DNA from: Axinella damicornis
Taxonomy: Eukaryota > Porifera > Demospongiae > Axinellida > Axinellidae
Assembly: GCA_963931865.1 (NCBI GenBank)
Contig: OZ007511.1
Span: forward strand, 1,603,836 to 1,667,835
Direction of reading: 5' to 3'
Length of the DNA: 64,000 bases
Shown: in pieces, positions 55,331 to 64,000 of the stretch
Layout of the letters: each line of letters begins with the position of its first letter
Numbering within the stretch: the first letter of the stretch is position 1
The notes under the pieces: generated by a model
What the model saw: only the letters and a program-made list of their open reading frames with translations
Told to the model about the DNA's origin: nothing
Databases searched by the model: none
Made by a program: the position numbers and the translations under genes

Positions 55331-58300
55331 ACCCTTCGAATGTTACTACAATGATCATCATAATATAACACAACGGTATAATTTACTCTTAATATCTGCA
55401 GGTTTGTTCAATTTGTCAGGGATTTAGAGGTACGTAATTTGCTGAAATGAAACGGACAATGTTTACTAATGCATTGCTGATACTTTGTCCTAGTTTTCCA
55501 TAGCTAAATGGCATAGTTAAGCTATAAGGCATGCACTCAACGTGAGGACCAGGATTTCCATAAACCCTCTGAAGCAAGATGAATTTCTCCTGCCTGCAAC
55601 CGTCTCGTAGTGTCTTGCCCCATTTTTTTTCATTTCTCTGTCAATGTTGCCGGCAGTTACTGTGAATAGTAGCAGTTACTGTGACTGCTTCATGTAGCTA
55701 CACAAACTGCTGTTACAGTTACAGTGGTTGACAGAACAAAGAAGTTCCTCTGCACTATAGGTAGAGTCCCAGCAACTTTATTTTCTTCTCAGATTCTGGT
55801 ACAGTCATGCAGTGGTGTAGCCAGGAATATTGAATTGGAAGGCAGTGCATAGAGGCGCGAAGCGCCGATCAGTCTGTGCGAAGTGCGGAAATTTTTTTCA
55901 CCTTAACTTTTCAGTTATCAGGATGGGCTCTCGTGGCACCTTCGTGCTTTGCACTTCAAGTTCCATATGTACGAGGATCAATGCTGCAGAGAGACGTTTT
56001 GTCCGGGGTGGAGCACCTGTGCGTGGTGATTCTAATTAAACAGAACGTAGATAGAAATATTAGGCGCTGCGCCTAGGCCGGCCATTGCCTCGCGCCGGAG
56101 CACTCGAGCTACTGTTTCTGTACGTTTGCTGTTTGCCTGGCACGGTGGCATTCACACTGGCTGGGTGCTCTGCACTTTAATACATGTAAGTTGCCATTCT
56201 GATTGCCCGGGCCTATAGCCTAATATTGGTAGGGCCTTGCCCTACCAGGCCCGGGCTTGGCTACGCCACTGATGGTAGGGCTCCAGTTGGTAGGGCTCCA
56301 GTTGGTAGGGCACTTGCACCAGTTGGTAGGGCCTAGGCCCTACCAGGCCCTACCTTAGATCCGCCACTGCAGTCATGGCTCCGAAGTTAATTCTACACTC
56401 TGCACATGCCCATTCTTAGATCTCTTCTGTTGCATTTGTTTGCAGAATCCCCTGATACAACCAAGTGCTGGTCCTGACGCATTTGCTACAAGTTCTCCAG
56501 AGCTAGTGCAAGGCCTGGGAGCAATTGTTAATGAAACTGGTGTCTTTGTTCAGGTAACAGTTTGATGTATGCCGATGTACTAGTTTACTCTACCCTTACA
56601 CTATATAGTCTAGCTACAAGTGTAACACTGTCCCATGAATATTGTAAACCCGGGATGCCCATATTTGTGGGGTGTGCATATTATTGTGCAGACACAATCA
56701 TGCAGGGAAGTGAGTGTAAATTTATTTGGTATTTTTATTTTAATTTTTTTAGAATGCGTCCTGCTGCTAACAGCATGGTAGTATACTACATATATGTAGA
56801 GTCTTAGTTATCCGCCTTGTATACTCACTATCAATACTGAATACCGAATCTACTGTTTTAACACATTGGCCGACAGGCCCATTTTGCTGTGCAATCCCCT
56901 GAACTGAACACTACTTTACCAGAATGGGAAGCAGTTGGACTTCTTCCTGTGAACCAGGTAAGTAATTGATAGTACATAATGCCAGCTATGGAGAAGTGTA
57001 CATTGGGAGGCCCCAAATTGGTCCTGTGTTACAATGGAAGAGGCTATCTTGCATTGCTACTGCGCAGAACATCATTCAGCTATGCCCAAGATTTGCTAGT
57101 AGAATTTGCTCGAAGCAGTGGCGCCCCCAAGTTGAGTATCCAGCAATGTTGGAGTCACTCCATATTCCCCCCCCTGGGCTCGAGAAGACTCAAAATGAAA
57201 GTATGTCTGCTTCACAGAATGATTCATGGGCAGTCCATTTATCATGATCCTCCATTCGACTACAGAACCGCCACTTTTGCTTCTCGCTCTGTAAATCCGT
57301 TATCACTTACCAGGCCATTTGCTAAACATAATTATTACCTGTAGCTACTCTTATTTCCCTAGCACTATTTCCTTTTGGAATTCACTCCCATATCATATTG
57401 CTGCACTTCCTTTTAATTCTTTAAGTCTGCACTAGATAACTATGTCTAAATATAGCTGGATATGTACCATGTATTAGCATAAATTGCTATTGTATGTATC
57501 CATGCATTTGCAGAATATATTATAGGAAAAAAAAAGAAAGAAAAAAAAGATAGTTCTGAGTTTTCATCTTATAGCATTCCAGTGTATCACAGAGTCGGTA
57601 GACTCTGTATGTAGGGATACGACGTACACGCAATACATGCCAATACAAAAAAATCTCTCCAAATCTCAGAAACGGTACACTTATAAGCCTTTATAACCAC
57701 ATACCGTTCATCTTCAAGTGTTTTCATGACCAACAAGACTCCTCGCGTCGCGAAAAACCGGCGCGAAAGTACCACACCAGGTACTCGCAAAACGGGCAAA
57801 TTGTTTTTCTTTCTTCTTCTTCTTTCTTTCTTTCTTTCTTCAGACGGGCTAGCTCAACGTCACCTCAATCTCTCATGATGGTTTTCGCACGAAACAGCAT
57901 CATTTTACACCGAGCAATGCACCAGCCCATCGCTTTTCGCAACTTCCAAGTCTTCACCAGGCGGCTGCAGCTGCCCACTCAATAACTATGGCTTCTTTTG
58001 TCACGCCATTTTCTCGTTTGTACGCATGCGCGATCACTTAGCAACGATACGTAATTATTACTCAAGATCGCTGAATTAGAAGTGCCTTGCTGCTGTCACT
58101 CGAGGTACTTCATAAAACTGAGCAGAGGTAAATTCTAGACTGTGCGTATATGTTACTACCTACTGTGTTCTGTGAGAGGGGTGAATGCATACCTAAAGAC
58201 TCAATAATGTCGCTACTATCTGGTGTAGCTAATATTATGGTCTTCAGACAGGGAGCACTGGTTTAGCTAGTATCCATCCAGAAAAGGGTTGACTTGAGAT

Positions 58301-61300
58301 GCTTGGGTCTGATTCTTCAGCCAACGCTGGCAGTGTAATACTTATACCAAGGGCCTGTGAGGACACTGACTTCTGCTCTGTGATGGCAAATTTCAGCTCA
58401 AACATGCGCCTGCTGCTAAAAAAAAATGACATAAACAAGTAATCAAAAACATTTCAAAAATGTAACAGGATGTAGGGATACCAGAACGGCAAAAAGTAAG
58501 GAAACAAGGTAGGGATGATCGCACAAAACAGTGAAGTATACAATCCCCCTACATATCTTTTTTCATTACACGTGTATGGAAAAAGATCTCTGTAGGGGGA
58601 TTGTATACTTCACTGTTTTGTGCGATCATCCCTACCTTGTTTCCTTACTTTTTGCCGTTCTGGTATCCCTACATCCTGTTACATTTTTGAAATGTTTTTG
58701 ATTACTTGTAATATATTCAAAACCTCTCCTTTTAGACTGTACTGGCTCATGGTATCTTTATCAGTGAGAGTGAAATGGAGACCTGCAGGAGGAGAGGAAT
58801 ATCAATTGCACACTGTCCCGTTGGAAGCTTGGTGTATGTTGATAGATTACTTAGTTGAACAATTACACAATTAATTGAAATATTTGTTCCGTGCAACTAA
58901 GAATTGTGCAATAGCAACAACGATTTTTATTAAAGTCCTAAGTTACCTCTGATTTTTGACAAGCGCAAGTTGTGTAACTCTTTCTGAGTCTGTATTGCTT
59001 GTACTCCACACTGTGTATATCAGACTTGTGAATCTCTCTTCCAAACAAAGCCTCAGCGATGGCATTCTTGATGTGAGGAGAATGCTCAACTTTGGAATCA
59101 ACGTTTGCTTGGGGACAGGTAAGAAATTCCTTTTTGCTCTCCTTTAAAGTGAGGTATGGGATTTGTGGTCACTCGATATATGCTTTTCAGCCAATTTCTC
59201 AATATTACTGGCATCCAACCAGGGTCCATATGATATCACTGGTGTAAATTACCCGAGGATTCCCTATATTTCCTGCTCTTCCTCTACCAAAAACCAGTAA
59301 TCCTCTGTTGAACTGCATGTTAAGGTAATATGCCCTTATCATGCTGTACATGCAATGTTGGGAAATTGTTCACAGAGAACTGGTAAATTTGGTAAGCTAT
59401 ACCTTTTCTATAATCTCTCCTCTGTAGATATTGCCGCAGGATACTCTCCTTCCGTTCTTAATGAGATGAGGACAGCTCTCCATGCTTCCCAAGCACTCAG
59501 TCTGAACCTCACAATGAACCTACCAGCTGACTACACTCCACTCACACTGGCTGAGGGGTTCTACCTGGCCACAATGGGTGGAGCAGTAGGTATATACACA
59601 TGCATTTACAATGTTCACGCATAGCATAATAAAGAGCTAGCTGTAGAACTATTGTACATGTGCAGGTTACGCTGTGCTAGATCTACATGTAAATGTTTGG
59701 TTTTGTTATTATATCTGCAACTCTCTCTGCACTCTTAAGCGATGGGCTTTGGTGATACAGTTGGAAATTTTGAGGTATGTGTACCCACGCACTTGGTAAT
59801 AGGTAGAAGTAACAATTAGTAGATCTGAGCAACATCTAAACACAAACACCAAAGTAACAACTGACACAACTTGTACATAGTTGCCTTGCCACAAGATCAT
59901 AATGATACTGTGTTCACATGCAGTTCTGAACCACATCCTGTAACACTGGCCTATGTAGCCTCATTCTCAGGCCACGTGGGAGGAGAGAAAGCGGCCTGGG
60001 AATGAGGCTAACACGTATGTAGCCAGCAAATTATGCAATGTGAAATGGCTTTGTTTCAGGTTGGAAAGCAGTTTGATGCTCTCCTAGTCGACACCAGTGC
60101 TCCAAGTCCATCCAATCCGGTGTTTGACACCACCTCAAGCGACACCACAAATGTGAGTATATAGAGTTGATTTATGAATGGTGTAATCTGAACATAACAT
60201 TATATCCAAAACAGCTTTAAATTTGTGTTTCATCAAGTTATTTATATATAGGGACTAATTTATAGCTGAGCTAATTAGACTACCGTATGGCCGGAAAATT
60301 TGGCGGGGAATTTAATTTGGCGGTTTGGCGGATTATGAACACACCGCCAAATTAAATTCCGCCAATATTAATTTTGTCATGATGTGCGTGTGGGCGGGGT
60401 CTCGTAGTCAGGCTTGCGCAAGCACTCACAGTACCTCAGTCCTCTGTCTCTGATCTGACAGAAATAGCACTGATCGGCGAGAAATAGCGAGCAAGCAGCT
60501 GATCGGCCAGAAATAGCGAGCGAGCAGCTGACATCTTCCTGACGGTAGCCTTCGCATCACTGCTACTGCACTGCGTACCATTCACACGGCAGTTCCTCTC
60601 CCAGAGATTTTGTAGACGTACGCATGGTACCTTGAACACAGCTTGAACACCGCAAACTCGGACTCCATTGCAGCCTAATAACGACACAAGATCTCACGTA
60701 AACCACAGAGCGATCCGTGGCTACGCGGCCGGCCTGCGGTAAGTATGACGTCATTCTCGCCCTGCAAATCCGCCAAATTTTAATCCGCCAAATGCAATTC
60801 ACAGCTTTTTAGAGCCGATCCGCCAAATTTAATTCCCGCCAAATTTTCCGGCCATACGGTATTCAATCCTCACACAGAACGTTTTAGTGCAAGATTCTGT
60901 TGATGATGATTACTACATGTTCCTCCAACCCTAATTGTAAATAAAGTCAGGGCTGAGATGAGATCTATTTCCTGGCTGAAGGTAACTATTCTTTTGTTAA
61001 AGCAAATCTTAATACTCTACATGCAGGTTAGAATCCAGAAATTCCTCTACCTTGGTATGTCACAGTTAAGTCTGAGTACCTATAAATTAATTAGGCTATA
61101 CAGTGTTGTGATTTTCTCTCACGCACTCATTTCCTGAACATCAGCTACATATAATGATATTGAATGTTCAGCCACTTCACACTAGCTCGCCACGTTGTAT
61201 TTTCTGCAAGCTTTTACTCCCAGAGAAGATGTTGTAATATTTTTGCTTTTAATACTGTGGACATGGGCATCAGAAATAGCACAATTACTTAACAGCCAGA

Positions 61301-63434
61301 CAACTAAGCGGGCAAATCTTCACCCTAGTAATGAGCACCAGTGTCTTGGCTAGCTTCAATGTCATTAGCAAAATTGAAAGCTATGGATTACAGCTGCTAA
61401 CGTAGCTAATCTCCCTGGCAAGATGCAACTGAAGGTACTTTTTTTTTGTCTGAGCTTTGAGATTGATCTGACAGGTTGTTTTTTTTACACGTTCATGGCC
61501 ACTTTATCCCAATGTAAATTTCCTGTGTCCCAACGTATTAATGACCGATGTATACGTATTACTCCAGAGAACAGGTATGTAAATCGCAGTATACATGTAA
61601 TTGGACAAACAATGCTGAACTGCATGTAGCCATCATGAAGAAGTAGTGTTTGTTACATGTATTGTGCTGCTATGTAAAGTATTCTAGTAAATGTATGTCC
61701 CCTTCAGGTGATGACCGGAACATTCAGAAAGTCTACGTTGCTGGCAGATTGAGGTTTTCACAGGATGGACTTTACGATGGTATGGTATTACCAGAGTTTT
61801 GTACTCTATACTGTACAGTCAGGGGGACTTGGAAAAAAGAAGGATGAAGAACAAAAAAACTCGCAAAAAAGGGAGAACAATAGCAGGGGGACACAAACAA
61901 CCAACAGGAAACCAAAACCTATAAGTAAATTGATGTCATTTTAGTACTAAATTAGTGCTACTACTCAATTCTATGATTTATCTCCAAAGATCACAGCATA
62001 CTTTGGAGTAAAATTTTTGATTGAGTCCTGCAATCCATACATGCAGCCTTCATCCAACCATCATTGGATAATAACTGCTCTCCTATCCAGACTCTCCACT
62101 GCAAATTTCACTTGCGAACAACAGCCCAAGGATTGTTGGGAGCAGTGTCTCTGTGGATTTAGGTGTCAGTAAGCCTACACAGTCACTTACATGTCATCTC
62201 CGTCGAATTGGTCGGGGGTCATCTAATGAACAGGACTGTGAGTTATGATAGAAGAATTTCTTATATGCAGCTGCTTAAATACTGCTTAAATACTTTTGTT
62301 TTTAGGTACTTCACGGCGTATCACATATCCGAATCTCAATGCTGGGAGGTACGTTTTCCTAGTAGTGGGACGTGCTGTCACCAGAGAAGAGGCTGTAACA
62401 AAAAGAGTATTCCAAATTGGTAATGTGTACTACAGTAAATTGTGTGAATGTCACTCCACATGTATGCATACATGTTTGACACTTATCTACCAATTTGAGT
62501 TTAATCCACAACTTTATTTCTCTTATGTGTATAGGTAGCAGCATTGACGACTGCACAGTGAATCTAATAAACCGTGGTATCGTGGTTAGAGGGAACACGG
62601 TTTCTATTCAGTTTGCAGCAAATGGTGATGCTACCTCTCACACCTGTCGAATAGACCGACAGCAAACCCGCCGATGTAAGTTTGTTAGTATTGGCTTGTG
62701 CTAGAGATCTAGTACACATACAATTCAGTACTTGACAGTTTGTGGAAAGCCAAGTAGCTGTTTTAGGCCCAGCAAGAACCTAGCATTAAATTGTGTTCAG
62801 CTGCAGCCTGCAAGTAGTACGTCATAATAAAAGCACAAGGAGAAACCACCTGAAGGTATACGGACTAGACGGGTACCGTAACCATCAGAGCTTCTCCGTA
62901 TCCACACCGTCCACATGCCTGTTCAAGTCCGTGGTGGGACCATTTTAAGTTTTGTATCCGGCTTTTCAGCGATTCTCCCGTGTAGAGGAGTGCCCATAGG
63001 TGTGGTCTACGCAGGAAATAACGTAAAGTTGAAGTGGTCCCACGACGGACTCGAACAGCGTGTGGACGGTGCAATCATGGAGCAACTTTGACAACGACGG
63101 TGCCCGTCCAGTCCCGTATCTAAAGCTAGTTTCTCCAGTGATGGACCAGCACTACCGGTATATATACCAATTAGTTGCTGCCTTTGGTGACAACTGGGGG
63201 AGAAGCTTACAGTGGTACTAGCAGAATCATTGAGGTTGACTGTATACGTGTAAACGTATTGCGCATTTGCAACTCTCTGAACTGTTGCTTAGCTGTTCTC
63301 TCTGCACGTGTGTAGGTGAGAGCCCAGTCACTTATTCTGGGTTGTCCAGTGGAAGGCACAGCTTCCAGGTGTTACCTCAGGGCTGTACAGCTGGATCAAG
63401 CTACACACTGACAGCCAAGTTTACTGTTGCTTGA
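47448..63434 (+). CDS. Secreted guanine-deaminase-like protein, copy 2 (19 exons)
   Basis: Paralogue of the copy at 31111, same strand, same exon phases. Exons: 47448-47636, 52547-52635, 52744-52912, 54340-54427, 55141-55267, 55402-55429, 56446-56553, 56877-56957, 58736-58833, 59051-59118, 59428-59589, 59740-59774, 60060-60152, 61027-61054, 61708-61779, 62091-62237, 62306-62419, 62535-62675 and 63316-63434. These join in frame to 651 aa; exon 13 is four codons longer than in copy 1. It has the same signal peptide. Metal-site residues are kept in [18 protein letters not shown] and [12 protein letters not shown]. The HxxE glutamate is Val here (Gly in copy 1) and the RF pair is again SA. The C-terminal modules are nearly identical to copy 1. 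All frames and splice sites are intact, so it looks functional despite many intronic insertions. Confidence 0.92.
48179..48263. mobile_element. Near-perfect hairpin, TAGCCTCG family
   Basis: TAGCCTCGTACCCAGTCCCA through CAGCTTTCCGTCGCTTGCAG pairs with the following arm, ending GACTGGGAATGAGGCTA. The centre is TACGGTACCG. In copy 2 intron 1. Confidence 0.85.
48430..49850. repeat. Dispersed repeat blocks in copy 2 intron 1
   Basis: The block CCTGTTGAGTTATATAACCC, GGGTCAAGTTTCCTA, CAGGTAACTAGGAG occurs at 48530 and 49658, and in diverged form at 53350. CAAGGAATGAGCACACAAGT occurs at 48476 and 53269. An element with ends ATTAGTGTTCTGCC and GGTGGAACCCTAAT spans about 49118-49452 and holds repeated GGTACCGATACC-like motifs. 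The stretch 48845-48950 is homologous to copy 1 intron 1 at 33003. Confidence 0.6.
50422..52006. mobile_element. Foldback-like element with 9-bp GGTTCC repeats in inverted arms
   Basis: The ends TCATTTAAGGATCACG, then TTATGCTGACTTTGCAATTC and CTCATATTACAATCATTCCC, are mirrored at 51950-52006 with few mismatches. Inside each end a 9-bp unit GGTTCCNNN (GGTTCCTGT, GGTTCCTCA, GGTTCCCTT) repeats dozens of times: forward at 50484-50884 and 51300-51675, reversed at 51676-51950. The middle (about 50890-51300) is unique apart from a short direct repeat, CAGAACTTTGAACTTTAGTT. Every frame is open, giving Glu-Pro-Gln, Asn-His-Arg, Gly-Ser-Cys or Val-Pro strings that are not genes. It lies in copy 2 intron 1. 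Confidence 0.85.
53160..53891. mobile_element. hAT-like non-autonomous element
   Basis: CAGTGGTGGATTTAG at 53160 and the exact complement CTAAATCCACCACTG ending at 53891 bound 732 bp without a transposase. CAGTGG-type ends are typical of hAT elements. An exact 8-bp target duplication is not seen (TAATCATT versus TCATTATT). Copy 1 lacks it at the matching point near 33905. It lies in copy 2 intron 3. Confidence 0.75.
54667..55042. mobile_element. TAGCCTCG-family element with inner sequence, in copy 2
   Basis: Counterpart of 34694-35093. Left end AACCTCGTTTCCAGGC, right end GGGTCTGGGAACAAGGCTA. Confidence 0.6.
55277..55335. repeat. (AC)n microsatellite, expanded in copy 2
   Basis: About 45 bp of AC follow exon 5 of copy 2 by about 10 bp. 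Copy 1 has only a short AC stretch at the same place. Confidence 0.9.
55810..56369. mobile_element. hAT-like element with perfect 8-bp target duplication
   Basis: The element begins CAGTGGTGTAGCCAGG and ends GATCCGCCACTG. CAGTCATG flanks it on both sides (55802-55809 and 56370-56377). Copy 1 has a single, uninterrupted CAGTCAT at the matching site near 36192. Inside are GGTGCCACGAGAGCCCATCC-type sequence (reversed) and several GTTGGTAGGGC tandem units. An internal CTACGCCACTG near 56263 suggests a nested or composite structure. It carries no transposase. Confidence 0.85.
57092..57550 (+). pseudogene. 5'-truncated LINE fragment with A-rich tail
   Basis: The plus strand reads [20 protein letters not shown] and, after a frameshift, [14 protein letters not shown]. 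These are the C-terminal signatures that follow reverse transcriptase in many CR1/L2-type LINEs. An A-rich tail lies at 57525-57549. Copy 1 is uninterrupted here (CCCAAG|AGGATAGTTCTGAG), so the insertion in copy 2 intron 8 postdates the duplication. Confidence 0.75.
57560..58430. other. Copy 2 intron 8, unexplained inserted sequence
   Basis: This has no counterpart in copy 1. It contains a (TTTC)n tract near 57820 and no recognisable protein, and is probably another transposon. Confidence 0.5.
58434..58710. mobile_element. 277-bp near-perfect palindrome
   Basis: ACAAGTAATCAAAAACATTT and over 100 further bases are mirrored exactly or nearly so, ending AAATGTTTTTGATTACTTGT. The spacer is only about 20 bp around TTTTTTCATTACACGTGTAT. 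Absent from copy 1. It ends 26 bases before the acceptor of copy 2 exon 9. Confidence 0.85.
59956..60010. mobile_element. Hairpin element, TAGCCTCG family
   Basis: TAGCCTCATTCTCAGGCCAC pairs with GCGGCCTGGGAATGAGGCTA. It lies in copy 2 intron 12. Confidence 0.75.
60283..60859. mobile_element. TA-flanked MITE with CCGTATGGCCGG ends
   Basis: CCGTATGGCCGGAAAATTTG at the left and CAAATTTTCCGGCCATACGG at the right, each flanked by TA, fit a Tc1/mariner-type insertion. TTTGGCGG and CCGCCAAA occur many times near both ends. Inside, GAAATAGCGAGC-type repeats lie near 60478. A solo end, CCGTATGGCCGGAAAATC, is at 49633. Copy 1 intron 13 lacks it. Confidence 0.85.
62859..63118. mobile_element. 260-bp MITE in copy 2 intron 18
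   Basis: Counterpart of 40851-41110, with the same ends and only scattered differences. Confidence 0.85.
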
Positions 63435-64000
63435 TGAAAATAGACATGAGTTGGGATTCTGATCATAAACAGCTTTTTCTTTGGTTATTAATTTTGATTT
63501 GTGCATGAACAAGTTTGAGCTCTAGTAACAGCTTACTATAGGATGGCGGTGCTTAGGCAGACAAAATTTGTTGTCATGAATTTCATTTTGTGGTTTAATA
63601 ATAATTTGCACTGGAGCACCTATTTTTCAAATGAACAAACTAGCACAACCATGTGACAGTTGATCCGAACATTCCTCCCAATCCAGCAATATGACAGTTG
63701 ATCCGAACATTCCTCCCAATCCAGCAATATGACAGTTGATCCATCCTTAAGGTTACGATGTACTATTCGATTAAATTTTTTGCTGGTAACTTTGCTGCGC
63801 TTTATATCTCAGAAACTATAACAGATATTAGTCTGAAACAAGTTCCATTCCAACATTACAACACCAAATGAAACTCCTGGAACAGGAAAGTAAAATGCCC
63901 CAGGGTATTTGGACCTAGGAAACTAGACTCACTGCTCAAGCACTGTTGCGTCAAATTACTGAGAGACAGACTGGAGCCCAACCCTCAAAAATTCTCTGGC
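63435..64000. other. Downstream flank of copy 2, duplicated
   Basis: Nearly identical to 41411-41950. It has an extra tandem copy of a 41-bp unit (CCGAACATTCCTCCCAATCC, CAGCAATATGACAGTTGAT) at about 63665-63745. The similarity runs off the window end, so the right limit of duplication is not visible. Confidence 0.8.

Noticed and set aside
57587..57799. 70-codon minus open frame in copy 2 intron 8
   Set aside because: No similarity recognised, no splice partners, and it lies in an insertion absent from copy 1.

Overview
This window is animal nuclear DNA. It carries spliced genes with GT-AG introns (one GC-AG) and many microsatellites, minisatellites and short hairpin transposons. The exons encode animal housekeeping proteins. 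Compact genes, abundant hairpin elements and unusual secreted proteins would fit a demosponge or another early-branching marine invertebrate, but the sequence does not prove the taxon. No bacterial features are present.

Layout. A partial tRNA-Ile-like element lies on the minus strand at 1-63. A complete UBE2D-type ubiquitin-conjugating enzyme gene (six coding exons, 147 aa) occupies 8671 to 1783 on the minus strand. It is head to head with a complete THOC3 gene (12 coding exons, about 326 aa, 8986-17534, plus), separated by about 300 bp that must act as a shared promoter. From 17.5 to 20.3 kb there is a 36-bp minisatellite and a perfect hairpin. A gene at 20362-25594 (six exons, 449 aa) encodes a secreted protein with a signal peptide, a Calx-beta domain and the C-terminal domain of inter-alpha-trypsin-inhibitor heavy chains. 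From 25.6 to 31.1 kb there are transposon relics, a tRNA-Thr-like sequence, and 58-bp and 39-bp minisatellites.

The second half (31.1 kb to the end) is a tandem duplication of one 19-exon gene: copy 1 at 31111-41410 (647 aa) and copy 2 at 47448-63434 (651 aa). Each copy encodes a signal peptide, a full guanine-deaminase-like amidohydrolase barrel, and a C-terminal extension of two cysteine-containing beta-sandwich-like modules not found in ordinary guanine deaminases. All metal-ligand positions are kept. By hand alignment the HxxE catalytic/substrate glutamate (human E243) is Gly in copy 1 and Val in copy 2, and the human RF guanine-contact pair is SA in both. This is the strongest candidate for an undescribed system: a tandem pair of secreted, possibly non-canonical or non-catalytic guanine deaminases.

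Between the copies (41.4-47.4 kb) lie a 3' piece of a non-LTR retrotransposon with a poly(A) tail and a pogo-type transposase relic in which the HTH sits directly beside the PHD finger. Copy 2 is longer because its introns gained elements that copy 1 lacks: a 1.6-kb foldback-like element made of 9-bp GGTTCC repeats in inverted arms, a hAT-like element with a perfect 8-bp target duplication, a truncated LINE, a 277-bp palindrome and a TA-flanked element. Divergence between the copies is uneven: about 14% in exon 11 but about 1% across exons 16-19 and their introns, which suggests recent gene conversion or a partial re-duplication of the 3' end.
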